Of a DNA stretch of 64,000 nucleotides, positions 17,223 through 25,360 are shown piece after piece. The first letter of the stretch is position 1; each line of letters opens with the position of its first letter. The stretch is from contig NZ_JANKBZ010000037.1 in NCBI RefSeq assembly GCF_024623785.1, positions 1-64,000 on the forward strand, written 5' to 3'. A program made the translations under genes and the position numbers. The notes under the pieces were generated by a model. That model ran no database searches and had not been told where the DNA came from. It saw only the letters and a program-made list of their open reading frames with translations. Origin of the DNA: Archangium lipolyticum. GTDB taxonomy: Bacteria > Myxococcota > Myxococcia > Myxococcales > Myxococcaceae.

Positions 17223-18428
17223 CTACGCCCCGCGCGCCGCCTTCTCCGGAGGTGACTCCTGGCGCCGCGCCTCCGCCTCCGCGGCGAGCCGCTGGCGCAC
17301 CAACGCCGCCGCCCACTCCAGCTCCTCGCGTGGCAGCCCCGCCCCCAGCGCGAGCAGCTTCCCGTCACTCCGATCGATGATGAGCATGGGACAGGTGGAG
17401 GGCTCGAAGACCCCCGTCATCGGAGCTCCGTCCGAGTGGTCTCGCACGTCGATGTCCCGGATGAGGTGCGCCGGAATCCGGATGGGGCGGGTGAGCCCGC
17501 TCGTGGAGCGCTCCACCGCCAGGCCCGGCCGTGACACGGAGAGATGACAGGTGGTGATGGCCCCCATCGCCGCCTTCCACACGAAGCGGGCTCCGAACAG
17601 TCCGAGCACCAGCACGAAGGGCATCACGGTGAGGTAGAGCAACGCCTCCATGCTCAGCGAGAGCAGGTAGCCACACACGCCCACCGTCAGCACCAGCGTC
17701 ACGACGCCCATACCGAACTGGACGCGGAACCCATTCACCCAGCCGGGCTCGGGGAGGATCAGCCTCCACTGTCCGTCCCCCTCGTGGACCCGGACGCGGC
17801 AGCCCGGCGGAGGCGCGGGCACCTCGATGGGCTCGGACCGCGAGGCATCCAACAGGGAGCCCGCCCCCGCGCCTTGAAGACGGGCGCTCAGCTGCGCCAG
17901 GGCCCGTGCGCGCTCGGGTGAATCCAGCTCGCCGGGTGGACGCACACGCCCGGTGCCCACCTGCAATCCCAGACGGACGTGGCGGACCACGGCCTCGGCC
18001 AGCGCGAACACCTCGTCGGGGTCCGTGCCGCTGGCCAACAACTGGTCCCTGCCCGGCCCGACGAGCCGGACGTCGCGCACTGGCGACTGCTCCTGGGTGA
18101 AGAGCCGCACCCGGTCGAAGTCCGCGACTCGCCGCGACCACCGGAACATGGGCACCCCCAGTCCCCACACCCAGGACACCTTCCCGCGCACCCGGTCCAG
18201 CGACACCTCCCAGACCCCCAGCGTGCTCTTGAGCCCGTAGGCGAACGCGAGCGCCACGAGGAGGAGCGCCTGCGGATCCCACGAGCCTCCCTTCACCAGG
18301 AAGAACGACCCCGCCGCGGACAACGCCAGGGCCGCCACTCCCTTCAGGACCCGCTTCACCCCGCGCTCACGCCGCACGTGCAGCGTCGCGTCGTCGATCC
18401 ACCACCGGTTGGCACCACAGCGCCTCAT
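17223..18428 (-). CDS. Hypothetical membrane protein, PH-like
   Basis: A 401-residue protein of unknown function. It has an N-terminal pair of membrane helices (VLKGVAALALSAAGSFFLV; LLLVALAFAYGL) followed by a soluble part with WEVSLDRVRGKVSW, which resembles the short beta-strand pattern of bacterial PH-like membrane domains. A second helix pair follows at about 235-285 (GVVTLVLTVGVCGYLLSLSM; LYLTVMPFVLVLGLFGA), then a second soluble stretch (RIPAHLIRDIDVRDHSDG). The last 20 residues are charged. It is convergent with the hydroxy-acid oxidase gene. Confidence 0.65.
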   Translation of the reverse strand: MRRCGANRWWIDDATLHVRRERGVKRVLKGVAALALSAAGSFFLVKGGSWDPQALLLVALAFAYGLKSTLGVWEVSLDRVRGKVSWVWGLGVPMFRWSRRVADFDRVRLFTQEQSPVRDVRLVGPGRDQLLASGTDPDEVFALAEAVVRHVRLGLQVGTGRVRPPGELDSPERARALAQLSARLQGAGAGSLLDASRSEPIEVPAPPPGCRVRVHEGDGQWRLILPEPGWVNGFRVQFGMGVVTLVLTVGVCGYLLSLSMEALLYLTVMPFVLVLGLFGARFVWKAAMGAITTCHLSVSRPGLAVERSTSGLTRPIRIPAHLIRDIDVRDHSDGAPMTGVFEPSTCPMLIIDRSDGKLLALGAGLPREELEWAAALVRQRLAAEAEARRQESPPEKAARGA

Positions 18429-18489
18429 CGTGGGGACGACGTTAGCCGAGCCTCCGCCCCGGAGGGGAGACGCGGGCGAGCCCCGGGCC

Positions 18490-19458
18490 TCAGGTCGCCT
18501 CGCGGGGAGAGGAAGTCACGGGCTCGGAGCGTGGCGTCCCGGGGGCCTCATCGGGAGGCGGCTTGGACGAGGAGGGCGAGAGGTTGGCCAGGGCGGCGCT
18601 GACGAGGATGAGCGCACCGCCCATGAGCAGTGAGGAGTCCACGCGCTCGCCGAGCATCAGCACGCCGAGGAACACGGCCACGAGCGTGTCCAGCAGGGGC
18701 ATGGCGCCGACAACAGCGAGCGGCACGCGCTGCAGCAGCCAGAAGAGGAGCTGGTAGGTGAGGGCCGTGGCGCCCACCGCCAGGTAGACGACGGCGAGCA
18801 CGGCGCGAGGCGTCCAATGGCCGGGCAGGTGGGACTCGAAGACGAACGAGGCACCGAGCAGCAGCACGGAGCTGCTGAGCGTCTGCACGCACACGGACAG
18901 GCTGGTGGACACGTGCGCCAGCGAGCGCCGGACGAGCACGTTGGCCACGGAGATGGAGATGGTGGCCACCAGCGTGAGCAGACACCCGGCCACCACCAGG
19001 CCCGAGAGGCTGAGGCCGCGCAGGTGCTCGTGCTGGAGCGCGACGATGCCGGCGAGCCCCAGTCCCGCGGAGACGAGCTTGAGCGGCGTGAGCGGCTGAT
19101 CCGGCAACAGCATCCGGCCCACCAGCAGCAGCCACACCGCATAGGTGGAGAAGAGGAGCGCGGACCAGCTCGACGGAATCCACTGCTGCGCCACGAAGAG
19201 CAGCCCGTAGGGGAGGGCGATCTGCAGCACACCCACGCCCGCCAGCATCCCCCACGTCCGGGCGTCCGGACGCACGCGGCGCAGCCCGCTGAAGGGCAGC
19301 AGCACCAGGCCGGCGAGCAGCATGCGCGTGGCGGCGAAGCGCAGCGGCGGCAGGTCCGCGAGCCCCACCTTCACCACGGACCAGGTAGAGCCCCACAGGA
19401 CGAAGCAGGCGATGTAGGCGAGCAGCATGCGGGCACGCGAGGCCCCGGGAGCGGACAT
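18490..19458 (-). CDS. EamA/DMT-family metabolite exporter
   Basis: A 322-residue membrane protein with ten predicted helices in two repeated EamA halves. WGSTWSVVKVGLADLPPLRFAA in the first helix pair is a strong family signature, and GATALTYQLLFWLLQRVPLAVVGAMPLLDTLVAVFLGVLMLGE is the matching second-half end. Such proteins export amino acids or other small metabolites across the inner membrane; the substrate cannot be told. The C-terminal 30 residues are a charged, proline-rich tail. The ATG at 19458 sits just before MSAPGASRARMLLAY; the same frame is open far upstream only as the shadow of the next gene. Confidence 0.88.
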   Translation of the reverse strand: MSAPGASRARMLLAYIACFVLWGSTWSVVKVGLADLPPLRFAATRMLLAGLVLLPFSGLRRVRPDARTWGMLAGVGVLQIALPYGLLFVAQQWIPSSWSALLFSTYAVWLLLVGRMLLPDQPLTPLKLVSAGLGLAGIVALQHEHLRGLSLSGLVVAGCLLTLVATISISVANVLVRRSLAHVSTSLSVCVQTLSSSVLLLGASFVFESHLPGHWTPRAVLAVVYLAVGATALTYQLLFWLLQRVPLAVVGAMPLLDTLVAVFLGVLMLGERVDSSLLMGGALILVSAALANLSPSSSKPPPDEAPGTPRSEPVTSSPREAT

Positions 19459-19562
19459 GGCGGCGCCAGTACCACGCGAAGCCCTCCGCCGCCACGGACC
19501 GGTGGTTCTGCCTGCCACCGCCTCGATTCGAATGCCTTGGAGGTCCGAGAAGCGGAAGCCCG

Positions 19563-20813
19563 TCAGGGCGAGCCACTCACGCTCACCCGCTCCTGCACCA
19601 TCCGCAGGTTGCCCGTGAAGGACACCTCCGCCTTCTCCACCATGCCCTGGGCGTCCACGGTGAGGGTGGCCTCGAGGGGACCCATCTCCAGCTTCAGCTC
19701 GCGGCCGGTGTCCGACTCCCTGCGCAGCACCTGGTCCACCGGGGCGACGGGGTTGGCCGCGGGGTCGTAGACCCGCAGCGTCAGCTCCTTCTTCTTGCCC
19801 GCCAGCAATTGCTCGCGCACCAGCCGCGCGGTGCCCGGGCCCGTGGACAGGTCCTTCTTCACGGTGAAGGTGCCGCGCAGGTCCTTGCCGCTGTGCTTGC
19901 CCTCGTAGTGGTACTCGCGCCCCCCCACCAGCTCGAGCGACATCTGGATGTCGAGCTCGCCATTGGTGGAGCGGGCATAGTCGCGCGCCACCAGCCTGCC
20001 CTCCTTGTCCGACAGCTCCGTGGAGACGGTGTCCTGCACCATCAGCTCCCGGGCCGTGCGCGGCAGCAGGAGGCTCGTCTCCACCTCGGTGAGCTTCGCG
20101 CCCCCCGCCGAGTCGCGGATGACGCGCTTCTCGAACCCCACCGGCCGGCCCTCCACGCGGACGAGGTGGAACTCGGAGTAGCGCGAGGCCTTCCGCTTGC
20201 CGGCGGAGGGGCTCGTCAGCGAGCCGGCCAGCGCGCTGGTGATGCGCACGAAGCTCTCCGAGTAACCCAGCTCGTCGTGCGAGCACACCAGCGGAACCTG
20301 GTCGTCCACGTGCACCATCAGCCGGGCCTGGCCCACGGCCTTGCCCTGGGGCGTGTCCACGAGGTACTGCGCCTCGGCGAACACGGCCGGGGCGTCATCG
20401 ATGAGCCGCACGTCCGTGGCACGCGCGAGCTGGATGTCCGTGTGCTGGCCCACCTTGGACAGCAACCGGTGGACAGCCGCGCCCGCGTCCAGGGGCTCGG
20501 AGTAGATGAAGCACGTGAGCGGGCTGCGGGTGCCGAGCGGCACGCTGAGCACGACGAAGCCCTCCTGCTGCTGGATGGTGGGGGTGCCCGCGGCCTCCAC
20601 CTCGCCGGTGAAGGAGCCATCCGGCGCGGACACCTGCTGCTTGGAGAGAGGGGCCAGCTCGCGCGCCGAGAGCGCCTTGAAATCGAGCTTCGAACCGGCG
20701 GCGGACGGGGCCTGCGCCGAGGCGGTGCCTCCAGCGGAAGCCTCGGGCCTGGAGGAAGCCGTGGTGGCACAGCCGGTCAGCAGGCCCAGCAGAAGCGTCG
20801 TGCGCAGCCGCAT
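19563..20813 (-). CDS. Hypothetical lipoprotein
   Basis: A 416-residue protein beginning MRLRTTLLLGLLTGC, a type II signal peptide with C15 as the lipidated cysteine, followed by an Ala/Ser-rich linker to about residue 40. The rest is beta-rich with no family I can name: FTGEVEAAGTPTIQQQEGFVVLSVPLG, then several charged strands (EYHYEGKHSGKDLRGTFTVKKD) and a final SFTGNLRMVQERVSVSG. This looks like an envelope protein characteristic of myxobacteria. It lies 104 bases upstream of the transporter gene on the same strand. Confidence 0.7.
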   Translation of the reverse strand: MRLRTTLLLGLLTGCATTASSRPEASAGGTASAQAPSAAGSKLDFKALSARELAPLSKQQVSAPDGSFTGEVEAAGTPTIQQQEGFVVLSVPLGTRSPLTCFIYSEPLDAGAAVHRLLSKVGQHTDIQLARATDVRLIDDAPAVFAEAQYLVDTPQGKAVGQARLMVHVDDQVPLVCSHDELGYSESFVRITSALAGSLTSPSAGKRKASRYSEFHLVRVEGRPVGFEKRVIRDSAGGAKLTEVETSLLLPRTARELMVQDTVSTELSDKEGRLVARDYARSTNGELDIQMSLELVGGREYHYEGKHSGKDLRGTFTVKKDLSTGPGTARLVREQLLAGKKKELTLRVYDPAANPVAPVDQVLRRESDTGRELKLEMGPLEATLTVDAQGMVEKAEVSFTGNLRMVQERVSVSGSP

Positions 20814-20923
20814 CGTCGGTGTCTCCGGAGGTGTCCGCGGGGGCCTCGATGGCTCCCCGGTGCACGCGAGACCCTAGCGGCCCGGCTCGGGGCCGTGCCA
20901 GCGCTGGATGCTCCCCAAGCGCC

Positions 20924-21325
20924 TCAGTGCTTCCGGAGCTCGACGTGCTGGCGGATCTCCTCCAGGTCCATCGACAGGCGCTCGAGCGTGTGCCGCATGG
21001 GCTTCTTCGGCAGCTTCACCCAGCCGATGGCCGCGCAGATGGCCGCGAGCACGAAGACCACGCCCGCTCCGAGGAGCGCCCCCGCCCAGAGCGGCAGGGC
21101 CAGCGCCGCCGCGCCCGCGGTGAAGAGGAGCGTCAGCCCCACCAGGGACAGGGCCGCCGCGCCTCCCAGGAACACCCCCGAGAAGCGCGCCGCGCGAGCC
21201 TCCTTCGCGAGCTCCACCTTGGCGTGTAGCAGCTCCGCCTTCGCCAACAACCGCGCCTCGTACATCGCCCGGCGGACGAGCTCGTTCGTCGACATGCCCG
21301 CCTCGGGATTCCTCCAGCTCTCCAC
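20924..21325 (-). CDS. Phage-holin-superfamily (DUF1469-like) membrane protein
   Basis: About 133 residues. A helical N-terminus (ELVRRAMYEARLLAKAELLHAKVELAKEA) leads to two adjacent membrane helices (LSLVGLTLLFTAGAAALALPL; AGALLGAGVVFVLAAICAAIGW) and a charged C-terminus. This arrangement matches the putative Actinobacterial Holin-X/DUF1469 superfamily of small membrane proteins of unknown role. GTG 21325 is selected because GAGAGGAGG lies six bases upstream; an ATG ten codons later is an alternative. It follows a 57-residue membrane protein gene by 39 bases, so the two are probably cotranscribed. Confidence 0.7.
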   Translation of the reverse strand: MESWRNPEAGMSTNELVRRAMYEARLLAKAELLHAKVELAKEARAARFSGVFLGGAAALSLVGLTLLFTAGAAALALPLWAGALLGAGVVFVLAAICAAIGWVKLPKKPMRHTLERLSMDLEEIRQHVELRKH

Positions 21326-21364
21326 GGCCTGCCTCCTCTCGACCACCGCCGCACGCGGCCCGGC

Positions 21365-21538
21365 TCACGTCACCCCGCGCCTCCACTCGTAGGCGAAATG
21401 AAGGATGGCCAGCAGCACCACGCCCACCGCCACCCCGAAGGTCAGCCAGAGGAACCAGTCCACCACCCCTCCCTGCACCAGGGCGACGATCCACAGGGCC
21501 AGCAGCCCCAGTCCCATCAGCAGGTAGAGAATCGGCAT
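21365..21538 (-). CDS. 57-residue two-helix membrane protein
   Basis: A short gene starting MPILYLLMGLGLLALW and ending FAYEWRRGVT. It has two hydrophobic helices separated by QGGVVDW, and a positively charged end. A strong ribosome site (GAGGGGAG) lies four bases before the ATG, which supports translation. It is probably the first gene of a two-gene unit with the DUF1469-like protein. No function is known. Confidence 0.6.
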   Translation of the reverse strand: MPILYLLMGLGLLALWIVALVQGGVVDWFLWLTFGVAVGVVLLAILHFAYEWRRGVT

Positions 21539-21709
21539 GGCTCCCCTCTTCCAGTCGGCCCAAACGTGTGGCCCTGAACGGTTCCCGGCAAGGCAGGGCA
21601 GCCGTACCGAGCTCCCCTGACTGGGCAGGCGTGGGTATCCGACTCCCGGGCTCGATTGGCTGGCTGCTGGTCCTTGCCCGCCCGGTGCCTGTCACGCTCT
21701 CATCCGCCC

Positions 21710-23035
21710 ATGCCGACTTCCCCGACTCCCGAGGCTGGCCAGCCAGCCGCCCAGCGACCGCTCACCCGCCAGGATGCCAAGACGCTCGCGCTGGCCGCGC
21801 TGGGCGGCGCGTTGGAGTTCTACGACTTCATCATCTACGTGTTCCTCGCGCCGGTCATCGGCCAGCTGTTCTTCCCGCCCAACACGTCGGACGTGCTGCG
21901 CCAGTTGCAGACGTTCGGAGTCTTCGCGGTCGCCTATTTCGCACGTCCGCTGGGCGGCATCATCATGGCGCACTTCGGCGACCGGAGCGGCCGCAAGCGC
22001 ATGTTCGCGCTGAGCGTGTTCATGATGGCGGTGCCGACGCTCATCATCGGCCTGCTGCCGACCTACGCCACGGCGGGGTACGCGGCGCCCCTGGCCCTGC
22101 TGGCGCTGCGCGTCCTGCAGGGCGCGGCGGTGGGCGGCGAGGTGCCGGGCGCCTGGGTCTTCGTCTCCGAGCACGTGCCGGAGCGCCGTGTGGGCTTCGC
22201 CTGCGGAACCCTCACCGCGGGCCTCACGTTCGGCATCCTGCTGGGCTCGCTGGTGGCGAGGGCGGTCAACGAGGTCTACACCCCGGAGGAGGTGCGGACC
22301 TTCGGCTGGCGCATCCCGTTCATCATCGGAGGCGTGTTCGGCTTCTTCGCCGTGTTCCTGCGCCGGTGGCTCGCGGAGACGCCGGTCTTCGAGGAGATGC
22401 GCCAGCGCAAGGCCCTGGTGCGGGAGTTGCCCATCAAGGCCGTGCTGCGCGGCCACGGCGTCGCGGTGACGGTGTCGATGCTGCTCACCTGGGTGCTCAC
22501 CGCTGGCATCGTGGTGGTCATCCTGATGACGCCCACGCTGCTCCAGCAACACTTCGCCATCTCCCCCACCCACGCGCTGAAGGCCAACAGCATGGCCACG
22601 CTGAGCCTCACGTTCGGCTGTATCGCCTTTGGCCTGGCCACGGATCGCTTCGGAGCCGGGCGTGCGCTGGGCGCCGGGTGCATCGCGCTGCTCGTGACGG
22701 TGTACCTGCTCTATCGCGGCGTGGCCGGAGCGCCGGAGCGGCTCGTCGAGCTGTACGCCCTGACCGGCTTCTGCGTCGGCGTGGTGGGCGTGGTGCCCTC
22801 GGTGATGGTGCGCGCCTTCCCCGCGGCGGTGCGCTTCTCGGGGCTTTCGTTCTCGTACAACGTGGCCTACGCCATCTTCGGTGGCCTGACGCCGCCGGTG
22901 GTCACCCTGCTGACGAACACGAACCGGCTCGCACCCGCGCACTACGTGATGGCGCTGTGTGGCGTGGGACTGCTGGTGACGCTCTACCTCTTGAGCGTGG
23001 GCCGCTCACGATTCGCCGCGGTGAGCGCTTCATAA
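21710..23035 (+). CDS. MFS metabolite/H+ symporter
   Basis: A 441-residue major facilitator superfamily transporter of the metabolite:H+ symporter (ProP/ShiA-like) group. The first helix ALGGALEFYDFIIYVFLAPVIG is typical, and the loop 2-3 motif is GDRSGRKRMF after FARPLGGIIMAHFG. RVLQGAAVGGEVPGAWVFVSEHVPERR is the helix 4-5 signature, and EMRQRKALVRELP the central loop. It probably imports an organic acid, betaine or related small solute with protons. ATG 21710 (MPTSPTPEAG) gives a short cytoplasmic N-terminus; an earlier in-frame ATG would add a stretch with no sign of coding. A VOC-fold gene follows 46 bases later and may be in the same transcript. Confidence 0.88.
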   Translation: MPTSPTPEAGQPAAQRPLTRQDAKTLALAALGGALEFYDFIIYVFLAPVIGQLFFPPNTSDVLRQLQTFGVFAVAYFARPLGGIIMAHFGDRSGRKRMFALSVFMMAVPTLIIGLLPTYATAGYAAPLALLALRVLQGAAVGGEVPGAWVFVSEHVPERRVGFACGTLTAGLTFGILLGSLVARAVNEVYTPEEVRTFGWRIPFIIGGVFGFFAVFLRRWLAETPVFEEMRQRKALVRELPIKAVLRGHGVAVTVSMLLTWVLTAGIVVVILMTPTLLQQHFAISPTHALKANSMATLSLTFGCIAFGLATDRFGAGRALGAGCIALLVTVYLLYRGVAGAPERLVELYALTGFCVGVVGVVPSVMVRAFPAAVRFSGLSFSYNVAYAIFGGLTPPVVTLLTNTNRLAPAHYVMALCGVGLLVTLYLLSVGRSRFAAVSAS

Positions 23036-23081
23036 AGGAGTGTCCACGAAGTTCTTGAAGCCAGACGACAAGGAGCCATCC

Positions 23082-23462
23082 ATGACGGTCCGTTTCAACC
23101 ACACCATCATCGCCGCGAAGGACAAGGTGCGCTCAGCGAAGTTCCTCGCCGAGCTCCTCGGGCTCCCCGAGCCGAAGCCCTTCAGTCACTTCCAGGCGGT
23201 CACACTGGATGATGGGGTGTCGCTCGATTACATCGACACCGACACCGACTTCCCCGGCCAACACTATGCGTTCCTCGTGTCGGACGACGTGTTCGACGCG
23301 CTGATCACCAAGCTGCGCGATCGGGGGATCGAACACTGGGCGGACCCACGCGGCCAGCGCCGCAATGAGATCAACACCAACTACGGGGGCCGCGGGGTCT
23401 ATTTCCAGGATCCGTCAGGACACTACATGGAGGCCATCACCGTCCCCTACGGTGGCTGGTGA
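23082..23462 (+). CDS. VOC-family (glyoxalase/bleomycin resistance-like) protein
   Basis: A 126-residue protein of the vicinal oxygen chelate superfamily. Likely metal ligands are H7 (RFNHTII), H61 (GQHYAFLVSD) and E117 (GHYMEAIT), spread over two beta-alpha-beta-beta-beta modules, with the YFQDPSGHYMEAIT ending typical of the group. Members include glyoxalases, dioxygenases and resistance proteins; the reaction cannot be predicted. AAGGAG lies six bases before the ATG. It may be cotranscribed with the MFS gene and is followed by a perfect hairpin. Confidence 0.85.
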   Translation: MTVRFNHTIIAAKDKVRSAKFLAELLGLPEPKPFSHFQAVTLDDGVSLDYIDTDTDFPGQHYAFLVSDDVFDALITKLRDRGIEHWADPRGQRRNEINTNYGGRGVYFQDPSGHYMEAITVPYGGW

Positions 23463-23510
23463 CGGCTCGCCGGAGGTTCCGTCATCCCGCCTTGCACTGA
23501 CACACATCGA

Positions 23511-23542
23511 GGTACGAGCGCTCGGGTGAGAGCGCTCGTACC
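23511..23542. terminator. Perfect 13-bp stem hairpin between convergent genes
   Basis: GGTACGAGCGCTC at 23511-23523 and its exact complement at 23530-23542 enclose a six-base loop GGGTGA. It lies between the stop of the VOC gene and the stop of the Rpn gene on the other strand, so it could end both transcripts. Half of this hairpin is also kept beside the broken Rpn copy at 33600. Confidence 0.65.
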
Positions 23543-23566
23543 GTGAGCCGCACGCCAGGAGTTGGC

Positions 23567-24589
23567 TCAAACGGACAGGTCGTCCAGCACGTCGGAAAGC
23601 GTGGTGGCGTTCAAGGAACGGTCGAACCAGCGGTCGAGGGTGGCCACGTCCGTGCAGGTGAGGACGTGCTGCCGGGCCACCTCATCGACGTGTACTCCCC
23701 GCGCGACGAGAATCCGCAGGATGTCCTCGGCACGCCCTCGGCTCAGCCCCTGCTGCCGGCCCTCCTCCAGGCCCCTCGCCAGACCCTGCTGGAGTCCCCG
23801 CTCGATGAGTTGCTCGCCATAGCTGCGCATCAGCTCCTCCGCTCGTTGCTCATCCAGCACTGAATGTAACACCCCTCTGGCCGCTTCATGGACGGTCTCA
23901 TCCCCCACCCACAGCAGGTACCGGATGAGCACCACCAGATGCTCGGCCCCCTCCGGTCCCTCCTGCACCTGGGCGAAGAGCGCCACCCACTCCGGTAACT
24001 TCCGGGCCAACTCCCCACTGCGCCCATGGCGCAGCACGAGCCAGGCCAGCCGGGCCAGCGGCGGACCGGAGCGCATCCTCAACGCCTCTTCCCGCTCGGC
24101 CGTCAGGTCGTCGAGCAGGTATTCGAATCGAGGCACCAGTGCTCGCCACTGCTCTCGCTCCTCTTCGGGTAGCTCGAAGAGTTCCTCCACCCGGCGCGGG
24201 GCGGTCCAGGCTCCCTCCGACCCGTGGTACATGACGAGCGGGATGATGAGGGGGAGCAACACACTCTCGGGGTGCTCCTGGCGCCAGCGCTCCACCTGGC
24301 GCACCACGTAGCGCAGCATTCTCAGCGCCATCCACCCATCCACCGACGACTGGTGCTCCAGTAGCACGTACAGCAGCAGCGGGTGGCCCGTGCGCAGCCG
24401 GGCCGAGAAGAGCAGGTCGCTCTCGGTCTCCCTCAGCTCCGGGTCCACCACACTGCCGGGCTCCCTCCTCAGGGACGACCAGTCCACCTGCGAGACGACA
24501 TGAGAGGGCAGGACGGCGCGCAGCTCGGCGGCGGCCCGCTCGGGGTGGCCGAAGGTGTAGCGGGCGAAGAGGTCATGAGGCCCTGACAT
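23567..24589 (-). CDS. Rpn-family recombination-promoting nuclease/putative transposase
   Basis: A 340-residue protein of the Rpn (YhgA-like) family. The N-terminal nuclease core shows D58 (ETESDLL) and E78-H-Q80 (VLLEHQSS), the PD-(D/E)XK-like pattern of these enzymes, followed by PLIIPLVMYHGSEGAW, a family hallmark. The C-terminus has the typical repetitive GLQQGLARGLEEGRQQGLSRGRAE helix and a final region ending LNATTLSDVLDDLSV. Rpn proteins are Mg-dependent DNA endonucleases that raise recombination and have been linked to phage defence. A copy with an in-frame deletion lies at 33600-33840. The start at 24589 follows no strong ribosome site. Confidence 0.85.
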   Translation of the reverse strand: MSGPHDLFARYTFGHPERAAAELRAVLPSHVVSQVDWSSLRREPGSVVDPELRETESDLLFSARLRTGHPLLLYVLLEHQSSVDGWMALRMLRYVVRQVERWRQEHPESVLLPLIIPLVMYHGSEGAWTAPRRVEELFELPEEEREQWRALVPRFEYLLDDLTAEREEALRMRSGPPLARLAWLVLRHGRSGELARKLPEWVALFAQVQEGPEGAEHLVVLIRYLLWVGDETVHEAARGVLHSVLDEQRAEELMRSYGEQLIERGLQQGLARGLEEGRQQGLSRGRAEDILRILVARGVHVDEVARQHVLTCTDVATLDRWFDRSLNATTLSDVLDDLSV

Positions 24590-24670
24590 GGCGAGCCTCG
24601 CCCAAGCACGTGGCGGGCCAGCTCGTGGAGCCTTTGAACCTTCCCCGGGCCTGACACATCGCGAGCCCCA

Positions 24671-24706
24671 CTGACGCCCGTCCTCCGCGAAGCAGGAGGG
24701 CGTCAG
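24671..24706 (-). terminator. Hairpin after the cysteine-rich lipoprotein gene
   Basis: CTGACGCCC at 24671-24679 pairs exactly with GGGCGTCAG at 24698-24706, and four more bases (TCCT/AGGA) can pair inside. On the minus strand it lies between the lipoprotein stop at 24926 and the Rpn start at 24589, so it may separate their transcripts. No T-run follows it. Confidence 0.4.
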
Positions 24707-24925
24707 CAGGAAGCCTCGAGTCCCTCTGGTGTTACCACCCGTTCGGCGCCAGCGGCGGGCAGTCTTTCTTTCAATGTCCGTGGAACGGACACCTCAAACC
24801 TCTCGCTGCGCGAAGTGGGCGTATTCATGACCGCCCTGGCGGATCTCGACCGCCTGGGAAAGCCGAATCGCGAGGACCAGGACGTGGAGGAGCATTGATC
24901 TCGAGAAGTACGCCCGGGATGCTCC
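24707..24925 (+). other. Intergenic stretch with an orphan coding-like frame
   Basis: The gap between the Rpn and lipoprotein genes holds, besides the hairpin, a plus-strand frame open to a TGA at 24896-24898. Its last 40 codons read SLREVGVFMTALADLDRLGK followed by a charged end. It has no good start with a ribosome site; the only in-frame ATG (24826) is near the end. It may be the tail of a lost gene or chance. Confidence 0.2.
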
Positions 24926-25252
24926 TCACGAGCAGTAGTCGTTGTTGCCACACCCCGCGTTGATGCATGACCGGTAGCAGGTGTAGCGCTGGACTTCGTA
25001 GCACTCCGTCCAGGGCCAATCGCGCTTGTAGAAGACGAGATCACGGCCATCGCAATACCACCCATTGCCGCAGGAACAGGCCCCCTCGGGCACGGCGGAG
25101 GACGAAACCGGCCGGGCGGTCTCCCCCGACGTATCGGCTTGTGGAGCCACGGATCGCGGAGAGCCGGGCTCGGGATATTCCTCCTCCAGCACCGGACCGC
25201 CGCATCCCACCGCGCCAAGAACAAGACCCGCCACCACGAACAAGTGCTTCAT
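24926..25252 (-). CDS. Small cysteine-rich lipoprotein
   Basis: A 108-residue secreted lipoprotein. The signal peptide MKHLFVVAGLVLGAVGC has a lipobox with C17, followed by an acidic, Pro/Ser-rich linker to about residue 60. The C-terminal 50 residues contain eight cysteines (ACSCGNGWYCDG, TECYEVQRYTCYRSCINAGC), suggesting a compact disulfide-bonded domain outside the cytoplasm. No family was recognised. The ATG at 25252 begins the signal peptide; an open frame continues upstream but through a direct repeat and has no coding character. Confidence 0.7.
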   Translation of the reverse strand: MKHLFVVAGLVLGAVGCGGPVLEEEYPEPGSPRSVAPQADTSGETARPVSSSAVPEGACSCGNGWYCDGRDLVFYKRDWPWTECYEVQRYTCYRSCINAGCGNNDYCS

Positions 25253-25287
25253 CTGGATGTCCCCCTTTGCTTCCTGGATGTCCCCCT
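25253..25287. repeat. 14-bp direct repeat next to the lipoprotein start
   Basis: CTGGATGTCCCCCT occurs at 25253-25266 and again at 25274-25287, a 21-bp period. On the minus strand this is AGGGGGACATCCAG directly before the lipoprotein ATG. The inner copy contains the likely ribosome site, so the pair may be an operator or a duplicated leader. Confidence 0.4.
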
Positions 25288-25360
25288 CTAGAACCCCACG
25301 AGCATGCTCGGCAAGGGGGAGCCGTTTCCCATCGCGAGCCTGGTGACGTCGAGGAATCAC

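Noticed and set aside
24735-24898. A small plus-strand gene ending at 24898
   Set aside because: The last 40 codons look coding-like, but there is no start with a ribosome site and no recognised domain; listed only as part of an intergenic stretch.
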